Source: Pelargonium nanum
Taxonomy: Eukaryota > Streptophyta > Magnoliopsida > Geraniales > Geraniaceae
DNA: 47,777 nucleotides
Reading direction: 5' to 3'
Assembly: GCA_036897485.1 (NCBI GenBank)
Contig: JAYMTF010000167.1
Coordinates: 1-47,777 of the forward strand
The translations under genes and the position numbers were made by a program. Under the pieces are notes generated by a model that was given only the letters and a program-made list of their open reading frames with translations, had not been told where the DNA came from and searched no databases. Of the stretch, positions 17,417-34,950 are shown one piece after another (position 1 is the first letter of the stretch; the number at the start of each line of letters is the position of its first letter).

Positions 17417-17590
17417 ATCATCTGTAAATCAACCGTGAAATTATAACGATCTATCGCATATAGTACAACATGTATTTCTAAGTCTGAGATCGACCAATAT
17501 CACATTTGAGTCGACCGTGAAAATAAAACAGTTCAACGCATAGAGTAAAAACATGTATATCTAAATATGAGGTTAACTCATATCTTCTCT
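17417..17590 (+). repeat. Tandem pair of an about 80-bp dispersed repeat
   Basis: Two diverged units, each with ACCGTGAAA, then CGCATA.AGTA and ACATGTAT(A/T)TCTAA, lie head to tail. A related array occurs again at 45200-45375. The family is unknown to me; tandem and dispersed placement suggests part of a transposable element. Confidence 0.5.
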
Positions 17591-17599
17591 AGATGAACC

Positions 17600-18390
17600 G
17601 TAATGTGTTTTTTCTTGGTTAACAGAACCAAAACAAATATCAAAATTTAACATTGTGACTAAGGTGGAGGTATAGCCAAATCAAAGGCAACTTTGGGTGT
17701 AAAGTTCTCACAGAAACTACTGAAATTCAGCTCTGCGTCGTTCCGATTCATAAAAAACGAGAAATCTTCTGTCGCACTTCTTGTAAACCTTCATTGTTGG
17801 AAAGTGTTTTTTCATTCTTCAATAGCTGAACAATAGCAGAGGTCCCGAACAAGCACTAAAACTAAAGAATACTAGTAGTAGAAAAATAGTGTGCTTCTCT
17901 TTTTTCCTTATCCATGCGCAACTTTTCGCAGAAAAAAATGCAGATATTATAATATTGAAGTGCACATGCCTAGCAGAAAATATATACATAGGCGTGCCCA
18001 GATTGAGTGCCATTGCTGCATGAAAGAGACTGGTTATTGTTATATGAGAGAAACCAATGATTCTTGGCTTTCAATACCCACTTCTTGCAAGGTTCCATCA
18101 AAGAAATGACAACACCTATATTTTCTATATTATATTTATAGCTCTCTGTTTTGACTATGATGATTCTAGAGATATACTGTATATTACTCTTGTTTTTACA
18201 AAAATTAAAGATAAATTTATTTGGAATTTGCAGTTCATTTTTTATATTGCATGTGCTATCACTATAACAAAATAAATAGGTTCTAATTAAAAGTAAATAA
18301 TTACTTTTTAAATGGAAAAACATTATTTATACCTCTTTTGAGGGCTCCTACATCAAATGTCTGTATGTTTTTATAAGACTCATTTTTAAT
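17600..18390. other. Intergenic, nothing recognised
   Basis: AT-rich DNA between the tandem repeat and the hairpin cluster. No gene or named repeat is seen. Confidence 0.4.
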
Positions 18391-18394
18391 TAAT

Positions 18395-18486
18395 GCATTG
18401 AAAACCTTCATGTGTATGTTCTTATAGCCTCTGAGATCGACGTGAAGGTTTTCAATGCGCATGTGTATGTTCTTATAGCCTCTGAG
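18395..18486. repeat. Inverted repeat overlapping a direct repeat
   Basis: A perfect 16-base stem (GCATTGAAAACCTTCA at 18395-18410 against 18443-18458) encloses 32 bases. Overlapping it, a 27-28-base direct repeat (CATGTGTATGTTCTTATAGC...) sits at 18409-18436 and 18460-18486. It looks like a rearranged transposon end, not a gene. Confidence 0.65.
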
Positions 18487-18512
18487 ACACGTCGTCCCGC
18501 CGTCGGGCCACA

Positions 18513-18616
18513 ACCGGATCAAACCGGTCCGGATGCCTGGTTTCCGGTCCGGTCCGGGCGCTGAATGACTAAATCCGGTCCAGATCGGTCCGATCCGGGT
18601 CAAATGAACAGCCCTA
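18513..18616 (-). mobile_element. hAT-like transposon end (remnant)
   Basis: Dense CCGGTCC/CCGATCC motifs are followed by AACAGCCCTA. On the minus strand this reads TAGGGCTGTTCATTTGACC then repeated GGACCGG, the usual look of plant hAT element ends with subterminal repeats. A partner end (TAGGGCTGCAAAT at 17279 or 17351) is possible, but the flanking 8 bases do not match. Confidence 0.4.
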
Positions 18617-20482
18617 CTTATAGGACAATGGTTGTACCAAAAAAACATGAAGTCTAATTCTTACAAGAGAAAAATGACCATTTATCAACTACCTGTATGG
18701 GTAATTTTATTGATTGGTGTTTAAATGACTAAATGACATATGAAAAACATGAAAATGAGAGTGAATTACGAATAATTATGCTGCGCAACATCAACATGAT
18801 AGGTGGAACAAACATGAAGAAGCTTTAGAGAATGCTTGGTAAATATAAATATTTGATTCATATCTTTAATTTGCAGTTGGCTCCTTTACATGATATTACT
18901 ATTGAAACTTGTTAAAATTTGGTCTAAGCGTTGATGATTTATATATTATAAATTAAGAGTTTCGACTTCATCAATTGAAGTATACGCTAAAGTGTTCGTT
19001 TTGGTCATAATCACCATCGAAATATGGTATCAATTATCGCTTTTAGAAATAAACTATGTGTCACTTTACGTGAAAAACACATGTCCTTCTCAAATAATAT
19101 TTCTTTTATTATATGAAATGTTCTAGTCACTTTATTTCAATAATTGATCTATCGGTTAAGTGTCTTCATCGATGACAAAATCTATATATGAGTTGAGGAA
19201 TTCATGTGCATTCATTCATCCACCATAGTGAAATTACTATATTATTTTACAATAACATATACAAAGTTATAACTTTATATTCAATCATAATAATGTGTAT
19301 TTCATATCAAACGTTAAGAGAATTAAATTTGTCTATAATATTTTCAATTTCGGGTGAAACAAAGGTTTATATTTGTGTGGCTCATCTTATCCATTTGATA
19401 CCTTTTACCGGATAAATTTTAATATTTTAAATTTTTATCAAAATTGATATTGATATTTGTAATTAGTCAATATTTTAAATTTCTATCAAAAAAAATTAAT
19501 GGACAAAAATATAAATGTGAGAATGATCACTGTTACATTCTATCCCAATTATAACGGGGCAATTGTTGCGAAACTAACTTCACATAAAATTTCGACAAAT
19601 GACAATTTATCATTTAAAATGAGATATTTTGTGAAATACATATAATATTTATAATGTTCACAATTATGTTTCCATTCTATTTTTGTATTTTGAGTTATTT
19701 TCTTTTAATATGGTGTTATTTAGAAATGAAAATATTAATTATGATATGTACGAATGATTTGTATTGATTATGTAAATATTTGATGTACGTTTATATTCAG
19801 AAATTTGGTTGACTTTTTTTTTCATGAAATACGATACAGAAGATCGTCCCGATTTGTCATATGATCGACCTATGTGAATCTATATTGTTGGTCACGGAAA
19901 AATATAAATAAAGTCGACCTAGTTTGCAACCAAGTTGACATGACGTTCACTTATCTCATCTGTTCATATTATATGAATATTATGTAATGGACTAAAATTT
20001 GAATTTTGGTAAAAACATAAAGGGTGTAAATTTGTGAAATTCAAATTCTTTCATTGTCCAAACAATTTATTTAGCGAAAAATCCAACAACTAAAATGAAA
20101 TGCTAGTTTTCAAAACGCATCATTGAATTTAAGTTTTACCAAACACAGCCTCATTTTAGATCCACCGGTGTAACCAAACAAGCTCTAAAACCCAATGTCT
20201 ATACCCAAAATATTGAGCTTAAGATTTATATTTGACTACCATCCACAGTGAGAAGAAAAGGAAAGAACATGAAGTAATGACAACCTCAAATTAACATTAG
20301 CAAGTGTTTCATTGAAAAATCAGATAAAAAATCTTTACACTATATTATTGCAATGCTGATTTAGCTAAAAACCATTCCTCTCATCTCAAAAATCAATGCA
20401 ACTTTCTTGTATTTCTTTTTGTTTGGCATTCCGTTATGTACTGTGTGCATTTGTTATAGCAAATTTAATGGATTCGAACTAA
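18617..20482. other. Intergenic downstream of SCD2
   Basis: Very AT-rich DNA with no recognisable gene. Some GTTTGGTAACA-like and TAACCAAACAAGC-like strings (near 14775 and 20170) resemble MITE ends, but no pair with target-site duplication was found. Confidence 0.4.
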
Positions 20483-20488
20483 TTTATT
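20483..20488 (-). terminator. Likely poly(A) signal of SCD2
   Basis: AATAAA on the minus strand, 117 bases downstream of the SCD2 stop codon. Confidence 0.45.
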
Positions 20489-20604
20489 ATACGAATATAC
20501 TGTAATGTAAGCATTAAAACGTGATTCTCAACAAACAACAAAGTCCTAACAACGTGGACTTCAAATAAAGAGGAACTCCTCACCATTTCGCCGGCCTTGA
20601 TTAC

Positions 20605-27341
<6,737 letters not shown>

Positions 27342-27499
27342 ACGTGGAATCGGGTTCGGGTACAAACGAAAAATGGGAGGCCTCAGGCCTAGATCTTCGT
27401 GTAGAGTTGTGGAAGAGAGACGCGAAATGTTGATTCGGGTCTTGCGGTTTTGATGACTACGGTTGGGACTGAGTCAGTGTGACCCGCCCGAGTTGGACT

Positions 27500-28077
27500 C
27501 GATGTGCGCGCCTGTGGACGACAAGACAGGTGACTCGAATCTCATTAGTTTACATATTTTTGTTAGATTTTGTTAATTGTTGATTGTTTGTGTCTTACGT
27601 TAATAATCACGTGATATATATTTATTTTTTTGCATGACACTCGTATTAGTGTGATCTTGTGCATTGTGATTGTCGGTAACTCTTAAGGCGTCGTTTGGTT
27701 GGAGATGATTGATGAATGAGTCATCTACTCATTTCTATTTCTATGTACTAGCCCTAGCCAAACGGGGTCTTATAAATTTCTTGTTTTGGAGTGTCCCTAA
27801 TAGAACTTCTTGAGAAGCCATTATTTAAATTCTAAAAACAAATGAGATTAGCTTTCTAAGTATGGGTATTCTATTAGTATCCCTCGCAGCACCCAATTAA
27901 CCGACATGTGTCACAAATGTCGTCGCGAATTAGCAATGTCACATGTTGCCATAGTTAGTTTGTGATGAGTGATTAGAGAATAAATTTTGTTCAAATGTGT
28001 ATTCTATTAGTATCAAATGAGTTTTTATTTCTATATTGAAAAAATTAAGGAAGAGTTATATATTCAATAAAAAGTAC
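27500..28077. other. Intergenic FUS3-SCD2
   Basis: AT-rich DNA between the FUS3-like 3' end and the SCD2 start, holding the SCD2 promoter. No TATA box was recognised. It contains an 84-bp MITE. Confidence 0.4.
27686..27769. mobile_element. 84-bp MITE, PIF/Harbinger type
   Basis: The ends are AGGCGTCGTTTGGTTGG on the left and, read inward from the right, GACCCCGTTTGGCTAGG. A TTA lies directly outside each end (27683-27685 and 27770-27772), matching the 3-bp duplication of PIF/Harbinger elements. It is far too short to code for anything. Confidence 0.55.
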
Positions 28078-28083
28078 TTTATT
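28078..28083 (-). terminator. Possible poly(A) signal of FUS3-like gene
   Basis: AATAAA on the minus strand, 278 bases beyond the stop codon. The region is AT-rich, so chance matches are common. Confidence 0.25.
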
Positions 28084-28360
28084 GCTAATAAAAAATGTAT
28101 ATTAATATCTTGCTTGTATTCTAAAATCAAAATCACAGTTAACAACAACCCACTTAATAAATAAATAAAAACTCCAACATGTATATCAATCCCAATATTC
28201 TCAAGACTTGACTACTAAGTAACAAATTAAATGATAATTCATAAGACGATTATAAGTTGAAATCATCAAGTGTATATAATATATCTATTAGACTATTACC
28301 ATTTTTTATCTTCTTTGAAATACAGAACAATATATATAGCAAGATCTCCACTACATATAT

Positions 28361-31183
28361 TCATCCGAAAAGAAGAGAAAAGTCGATGGAGGAATTTGGT
28401 TCGATTTCCGGTACAACGTTGTTGTCGCGGTGGCCGAAAGGGAACGGCGATGCCAACATGTCTTCTTCGACGGTGGCAAAGAATCTTTCAATTGCATGAT
28501 CATCATGGTGGGATGCTGCATTTGCAGTACCTTTTTTCATCCCTCTCAACACCTGCATGCATGCATCCATGCAATTTATTCTATTTATTTTCTCACCATT
28601 TCATATCGTAAAGACTGTTAGTTAAAATTCAGAAATTCAAGTACTTACGAAAGAGTCATGTTCTTCGTCCTTGAAAACCTCTATGAAGTCCCCAGCCATT
28701 AGCTCATGTGCATTTACAAATTCTTCTACAATATATATGATTCTTGTAAGTGATTTGATTACCACAAAATATGAATTTAGAGGAACAAAATAAGCATACA
28801 TTTTTAAAGGAAAGTCTATCCGCACAAATCTTATAAGCGAATGTATAAATGCACTATGTTGTTAAGCATTTATTTGTGCACTTAGGCGTTCCATATTTTT
28901 AATGGTAAAAACTATAATTTGGTCATGAATCTAATTAGATCTATATGCAAAATTTAGAAATCAAATTTTATCATTTATAATCTTTAACAAGAAAAATACA
29001 CGAGTACACGAGAAAAAAAAAAGTGTTTGCAAACATGTTTCAATGTTTGTTGAAGCATTTTAAATAATATATTTGAAAGTAAATATTGAAATATATTCGT
29101 GAACAATGTGTCATGAGCACTTAATTGTGTGTGGATGCATCTAATTAACTAGCAAAATGAAGATTAATTTTATGTTATGCTCACTTGTGTTTTCAAGAAC
29201 ATACATCCTGCTGCGGTTGTTGGGCCAAAACCTATATATATGAGAGAAAGAAAATCAATTTTACAAGAATTTTTATCAGTCAAACTTTAAATTCAAGAAT
29301 GTATATACACATGTAAAATGTGTAATGCAAGTATGAGCCCAAACCTGAACTTAAGAGTCCAAACATTCACAAGGCTAAAATCATATAAATGCATCCAAAA
29401 ACCTTCCTTATCATGCAAGGTAGGAAGATGCATTTCAGCTGACCCCTGCAAAGAAAAAAAACTCTATTTTCATTTATTTAAAATCCAAAATAGGTTAAAG
29501 AAGAAGTTGTTTCAGTTAAGTTTAAGAAATTAAGACATGTTTTGAATATTTTAAAAAAATGCTTATGTCAGTTATGTGGATATAATATAAACCAGTTTCT
29601 TAATGAACATTTGTGCTAATCAATTAAAGATGCACCAAATTAAGTTGAACATTAATTAATTAATAGGCAAACCTTTGGAATGACAATCCTCCCGGCAGGA
29701 CTCACATCACTATTATGTAATTTCTTGCTGAAAAGAAACCTCAGCGTAAAGGGATTGATTTCCTGCCCAAAATTAGTTCATTAGCTCAAACAAAAAACAT
29801 ACAAGAAGTAGCAAAAACAACAATGTGAATGGATAATTTATTAATATCGAATTATTGGATAGCCTAATTGTTTAGACATAAAGCTACCCATCGTCGAATA
29901 CGATGACACAAACAAGAGCACACAAAAATTGTTTACGGATATATTTCATTGTTGATCGATATCAGTTTCGATATTCGTCAAACTGATTTTTATTTTCACA
30001 TATTCTTTACGGTGTTTAGATAATTTTTTTATAAATAATATCGACAAATATTAAAACATATTTATAAAAAAATCAAAATTTAGTGCACTTATTTGTGCCA
30101 TCAAGTTTGTGCACTTAGACTTTTTTTTTATCATTCAAAAGTTACATCAAATGAATCGATTTATTAAGGTAAATGATAATTGTACACATAAATGAAAAAC
30201 GACAAATTAGTATTTACAACATTTGACTTAAGAAACGCGACAAAACAATCCAACGTCATTCTTCGCTAGCTTAACAAGTACAATTCCCGAAACATTTGGA
30301 ATCCCAATAATTTTTATATACGTACCCTAAATGAGTGAAATTGAAAAAGTGTTTGTAGTTATATTTTTATGGTCTCAAACTTTTCTTGATCCGTTGAGTT
30401 ACACATTATGGGATAACTCTCCCCTTTATACTCAAAATTTCACCTCATACCATCGGTAAGAAGGATTGAACCCGAGACCTCAAAGGGAATCCAAAACTCT
30501 TAAACCGTTTGGCCCAATACATGAATATTAGATAAATTTGTCGTCTACACACATATATATATGTATTCCAAAAAAATAGTGCTAGAATAAATTTAAAACA
30601 AACATCAACATCGCTGATGTCTTAAAATGAAACCTTCATTTAGATACGTTCTAAGGTTGTGATCCACAACAAAATGTGTAAAACACTAAGTCTTAAAATA
30701 AAAACAGTAATTTCTTTATATTTCAAGAATTATATAAAATCAATTAGAGAAAATTGAGATTACCAACAATGAAGAAAACAATGAGCACCTGAGACCAATT
30801 TTGTTAAATAACCTCATCTAAAATACACAAACTAGATCAAATTATAGAAAGCAAACTATAAAATTTTAAGTAAATAAATAAAATACTAAATATTTGATTG
30901 CTTCTTCACTCTCTTCAAGTCAAATAAGTCACAAAACAAAGAACACAAGAACGATAAAAATGATGTCAGCAAAGCTTACACGGGCAGGCGGAGACGGAGG
31001 GGGACGGAGGGGCTGACGAGGGTGATGGCGTGCCCTCACCGGAGGCTCATAAACAAGCGGATTGTCGCCGGAAAACCTAGGGTAACGCCTGTGTCTTCTT
31101 CGCATCATCATCGCATTCTGATCATCACCGTCGCCGGTAAAACCAAAAACAGCAGAAGCACCACCACCATAATTACCAGCCAT
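28361..31183 (-). CDS. FUS3: B3 transcription factor, FUS3-like
   Basis: B3-domain regulator of the LAFL group; FUS3 directs embryo maturation and binds RY motifs (CATGCA). Six exons, high to low: 31183-30980, 29762-29673, 29445-29345, 29231-29185, 28725-28649, 28552-28361, giving 236 residues; six exons, the number I recall for Arabidopsis FUS3. The N-terminus is rich in Arg and Pro and ends in PPPSPPAR. The B3 domain (about 70-180) reads INPFTLRFLFSKKLHNSDVS, GRIVIPKGSAEMHLPTL, WTLKFRFWPNNRSRMYVLEN and TKEFVNAHELMAGDFIEVF. FVNAH with WPNN points to FUS3 over LEC2 or ABI3. The usual Pro-Lys-Lys is Pro-Lys-Gly here. The C-terminus is acidic and short (ends SSIDFSLLFG); Arabidopsis FUS3 has about 310 residues. 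All introns are GT-AG. A divergent FUS3 paralogue is possible. Confidence 0.86.
28556..28573. promoter_or_regulatory. RY motifs (CATGCA) at the last FUS3 intron acceptor
   Basis: CATGCATGCAT followed by CATGCA overlaps the 3' end of the last intron, replacing the normal pyrimidine tract. RY motifs are the binding sites of FUS3, LEC2 and ABI3. Self-binding is only a suggestion. Confidence 0.4.
30383..30525 (-). mobile_element. tRNA-derived SINE-like sequence in FUS3 intron 1
   Basis: On the minus strand GGGCCAAACGGTTTAAGAG (A-box-like, as in Leu/Ser-type tRNAs) is followed about 35 bases on by GGTCTCGGGTTCAATCC (B-box-like). This promoter layout is typical of plant tRNA-derived SINEs. No target-site duplication was found, so the ends are approximate. 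Confidence 0.4.
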
Positions 31184-31350
31184 TGGTGACGTAAAAATTA
31201 GGGCTTAGATTGGTTTTGTGTGAGTAACGTCACGTCTCTATCTTTCAGTTTCAGGTGGTGAAAAGCACACAAAAACTAGTGCAGTCCAGTGCTGATCATG
31301 AGGCTGAGGTTAAGGAGTGATGTGGTTTGGAGTTTTCTTTACCTTTATGC

Positions 31351-31362
31351 CCTTATATATAG
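31351..31362 (-). promoter_or_regulatory. TATA box of FUS3-like gene
   Basis: The minus strand reads CTATATATAAGG. Transcription would start near 31325, giving a leader of about 140 bases before the ATG at 31183. No RY or other known embryo motif was seen just upstream. Confidence 0.55.
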
Positions 31363-31794
31363 CAATGGTTTCTAGGGTTTTTGTCCGTTTGTGAGAAAAT
31401 GAGTGAGTGAGCCAAGAAGGTGGTCAAATTTTAATATAAAGGTACACTGGTTTTGTCCAGAATATCAGAAAAGAAGCTGCATTGCAAAATGAAAAAAAAA
31501 AACACAAACAAAAGAAAAGAAAAATTAGCCAATTAGTAGCAAAGCTTAGGTTACGTTTTGACCCTTTTTTTTCTGTTCTTTTTGTTTGTAAAGTTTTGTT
31601 TTTAGGCTTGGTTTTAAGTTTCAGGGTAAGGGCATTTTTGGAAGCAGAGAATGAAGAAAATGTCGGAGAATAGAAGCTGAGGCAGGGGTTTGTTTGATGC
31701 TTTATGTAACTCAAACATGACGGTGCCTTGCACTTTTCCATTTTTGTCCCTACCTATCTAATTTAGTTGGAGTAATGTTTTATGCCTCAAATAT
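31363..31794. other. FUS3 upstream region
   Basis: Promoter-proximal DNA of the FUS3-like gene. A/C-rich and T-rich runs dominate; no gene is seen. Confidence 0.4.
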
Positions 31795-32030
31795 TATAAA
31801 ATTATTTGAGAATAAGGAATCTAAGCCAACAAATATTTGGTTGGCCTAAGCCAAGTCAATGAGGTGATGACACCTCATTTAAATTCACTCATACCCACCC
31901 AAGTGAATTGGTGGGAGCGGAGCGACCCGCTCAGATAAAGTATTTTTAATGAGTTGTCATAATCTTATTGGTGGCTTAGCTTAAGTCAAATAATTCTTGG
32001 CTTAGGATCCTTAACCTCAAATTATTTATA
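31795..32030. mobile_element. MITE with imperfect terminal inverted repeats
   Basis: The left end (about 31797-31829, ...TTATTTGAG.ATAAGGAATCT, then AAGCCAA) pairs with the right end (about 32000-32030), which read inward gives AATTTGAGGTTAAGGATCC and TAAGCCAA. About 235 bases, no coding capacity. The transposon family is not assigned. Confidence 0.5.
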
Positions 32031-33615
32031 TGAAATGATTTGTTGATTAGTAGAATGTGACATATAGTTCATTTTATTAATAATTTGAAGAAATTACAAT
32101 GCGTCAAGTGTACAATAGATCTTATAAATTAGGCGCTACATAACAAAAATTTATAAGGGTGCGGCGATATCATATATGTTGAGTTGTTATTATTTGAAAC
32201 TTAATTTTAAATAATAAAAGTGTGAGTTATATATGTCACGTAGGCTGTCATGTTAGTTTTCGTACAAAATTTGAGATATTTAATCTATTTTATTTAATTT
32301 TGAGGTATAGAAAATATCTAAATCTATGTATGTACGTGTAGTGTTCATAATTATTTACTAAAGGTGCATGTATATTCTTTTTTTGAAAGTTGCATGTATA
32401 TTCGTTTTGTAGCAGTGAATACACCAAAATAAGTTAAAACATACATTAGCACTCTAAGATTATTAATTACTTACCTAATTATTTCCTCAATCTCAAATGT
32501 TCCCCTTTTAGAAAAAAAAAATTTGTCATCAAATATCTGTTTTTTTTTTATAAATTTAATTATGCATAAATTATGAATAATATTATTGAAATAAATTAAG
32601 TGTTAAAAATGTTTAGAACGACCTACTATTCACCGAGCCTTCTTTCAATTAACTGTTTTCAGGACCCATAAGACGATGACATAAAAACAACATTTAAAAA
32701 AAACTTTGAGTTTCCCCATAACGGTCTTCTGTCACATCAACGCCATAAGCCATTTCGATTCTCTTCTTGATAACCCTCAATCACCTCTCCCTCGAGCTAA
32801 CTTCATATCACCTCCTAAGAATTGATTGCATCCATCTCCAAAGAGTACCTCCTACACAGCCTAAATATAAATAATAAAAAATGGTCAAGTGTTAGAGAAT
32901 GTGTGGAACCTTTCCACTATAAGATCCTCTCAGAAAACTACATAAAGTTTTAATCCTTGACACACCTCAAGCTCGCCTCAACGAGCTCTATCTTGTCTTT
33001 CTCTTGGACATTTCTCAAGCATGCCTCCATCGGAAAAAAAGAAACAAGAATCACTAGAAGAAAGTGAAAGACAAAGTGATCTTTGACGGATCCAAAAGCT
33101 AGATTGGATGACAAATACTTTGATACGATCTCGATAACTAGTCATTACTTTGAGTCAGGACAAGTGGAAACAAACGGTGCACAAAATATCATAAGTTAAA
33201 CGATTCAATTAGAAGAAGACAAATAGTACCCAAATACTACATTATCACTTAGAGTCAAAAGTTGAGAGAAAAGAAGAAGTAGATGGATCATGGACCCCAA
33301 AACAAACTATCAAAATACTCTCCAAACCGATTTTAAAAAAAAAATTCTCCAAACTTGAGTTAAAGGTCCGCAAAGCATCCCCGTGAACTCTCATGCGCTT
33401 GTCCAAAACTCCAAAGTGTTCCGCCTGCACGCCGCAAAAATCGTTTGGAAGTAAGCGTAAGAGTACTTTAATCGTATCTTTTAATGATACTTTTGAAATT
33501 GTCGCCACGTAACGTTCTAAAGTATACATGCGCATGTTACCAAGTGAACTACTGAAATCTACTCAACACTTGATATTAGCACACTCCCCAAACATAGAAG
33601 CATTGAAACATTAAA
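32031..33615. other. Intergenic, nothing recognised
   Basis: AT-rich DNA. A 96-codon minus-strand frame at 33245-33535 has no family resemblance and is not called. Confidence 0.4.
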
Positions 33616-34543
33616 GGGCTTGTTTGTGAATTCTAGTGAAACTTTTGAAAATGTATGTAGGAGGTAATAGGAAGAGAGAGAGCCTATAGGAGATTTGAGT
33701 TATGTTTGTTAAAATTGAGTTGTAAAAGGAGGTGTGAAAATGAGTTGTGTTTGATAAATTTTTTGGCAAAAGTTATAGAATTATTGTGAAATGACAATAG
33801 TATCCCTCAAATATATTTTTTAATTAATAAACTTGCAAAACAATTTGGGCCATTGAATTAGCCAATGAACCCATCTGACCGTCCATTGAATTCCTAACTT
33901 TTTTCTCTTTCATTCTTTTCTCTTAAAACGTGAAAAATTCAAACATCAAGCACGATTCCGGTGTGCTTTGTGGCGGCGGAACCAACTTTAGTTTTTGGTA
34001 CCTTGAGGGAACCAAGTAGGATATGGAGGTCCATTGTACTGATTGTAGTTTTGTTGGTCATTTGAGAAATAATTAAACGGATTATGATTGTCCTCATCCA
34101 TTTACGTAGAATGAAATAAACAAAACATACATTAGGAAACTATTATACTTATCAGATTAGTTGGTCGACCAACTCATTTTCTGGATTTCAAAACAATCAA
34201 CATGAAAAATCTTATTACACCCATATTCCTATCTAACAATTATAGAATTACTAAACAACGTATAAATATTACCATACACATAAACTAATATGAAAATCAT
34301 CACTTAAACTAGCATTTATAATTTTCATTAACAAACAATCTCTAAGGCTATTATGATCTAAAATGGTTTCTCTCTCTTCCTTCTTCCCTGCAGTAGCCTC
34401 ATCCCAACTTATTCGATATCACTCTCTCTCCTCCTTTTGCTTAGTTGGCAATGCAAGAAGGAGGTTTAACAAACACATTTTTGCCTCCTTTAGCTTTGTT
34501 GGACATACAAAAGGAGCAAGTTGTAGAGTTCACAAACAAGGCC
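33616..34543. mobile_element. Non-autonomous DNA transposon, Harbinger-like
   Basis: The left end GGGCTTGTTTGTGAATTCTA and the right end, read inward, GGCCTTGTTTGTGAACTCTA, agree at 18 of 20 positions. The GGSCTTGTTTG form is typical of PIF/Harbinger-type elements. TAA triplets lie near both ends, but the duplication is not clean. No transposase is seen in the 0.93 kb between. Confidence 0.5.
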
Positions 34544-34589
34544 TAAGTGGTGACCTGTTGAAGTGAGAGAGAGACTCTACTTTAACCCA

Positions 34590-34950
34590 ATCTAATTCCC
34601 AATTTTTTTAACAAAAAATAATCCTTAAACTTTGATATTTTGACCCGATTTAGTCTTTACACTTTGTTTTGACCCAAAATGAACCTTAAACTTTGTTTTG
34701 ATCCAGAATGGTCACTAAACTTTCAAATATGAATCCAATTTAGTCCTTTAGTTTTTAATATAAAAACTTAAGACAATGACTATTTTAGGTCATTATGTAA
34801 AAATTTAAAAACCATTTCGGGACAAAACAAAATTCAGAAACCACATTGGGTTGAAACACCAAAGTACAAAAACTATTTTTGGTCAAAAAAGATTTATGGA
34901 TCAAATTAGATCAAAACACCAAAGTTCTAAGACCAAATTGGATCTTTTAT
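34590..34950. mobile_element. Fold-back repeat element
   Basis: Left part AACTTTGATATTTTGACCCG recurs in inverted form on the right as AACTTTGGTGTTTTGATCTA (minus strand, near 34926). Several degenerate units of the form TTTAGTCC...AAACTTT lie between. This resembles common plant MITE-like fold-back repeats. No coding capacity. Confidence 0.45.

Noticed and set aside
17279-18616. One complete hAT element between the two TAGGGCTG ends
   Set aside because: The 8 bases outside the two ends do not match, and the interior has unrelated repeats. Only the right end is listed, as a remnant.
27342-27365. In-frame ATG at 27365 as the SCD2 start
   Set aside because: It adds eight residues without family resemblance; the protein from 27341 opens as relatives do. 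Not fully excluded.
30383-30525. True tRNA gene
   Set aside because: A- and B-box-like strings occur, but no cloverleaf with a proper acceptor stem and anticodon could be formed by eye.
33245-33535. 96-codon minus-strand frame
   Set aside because: No motif or neighbour supports it; length is within chance for this DNA.
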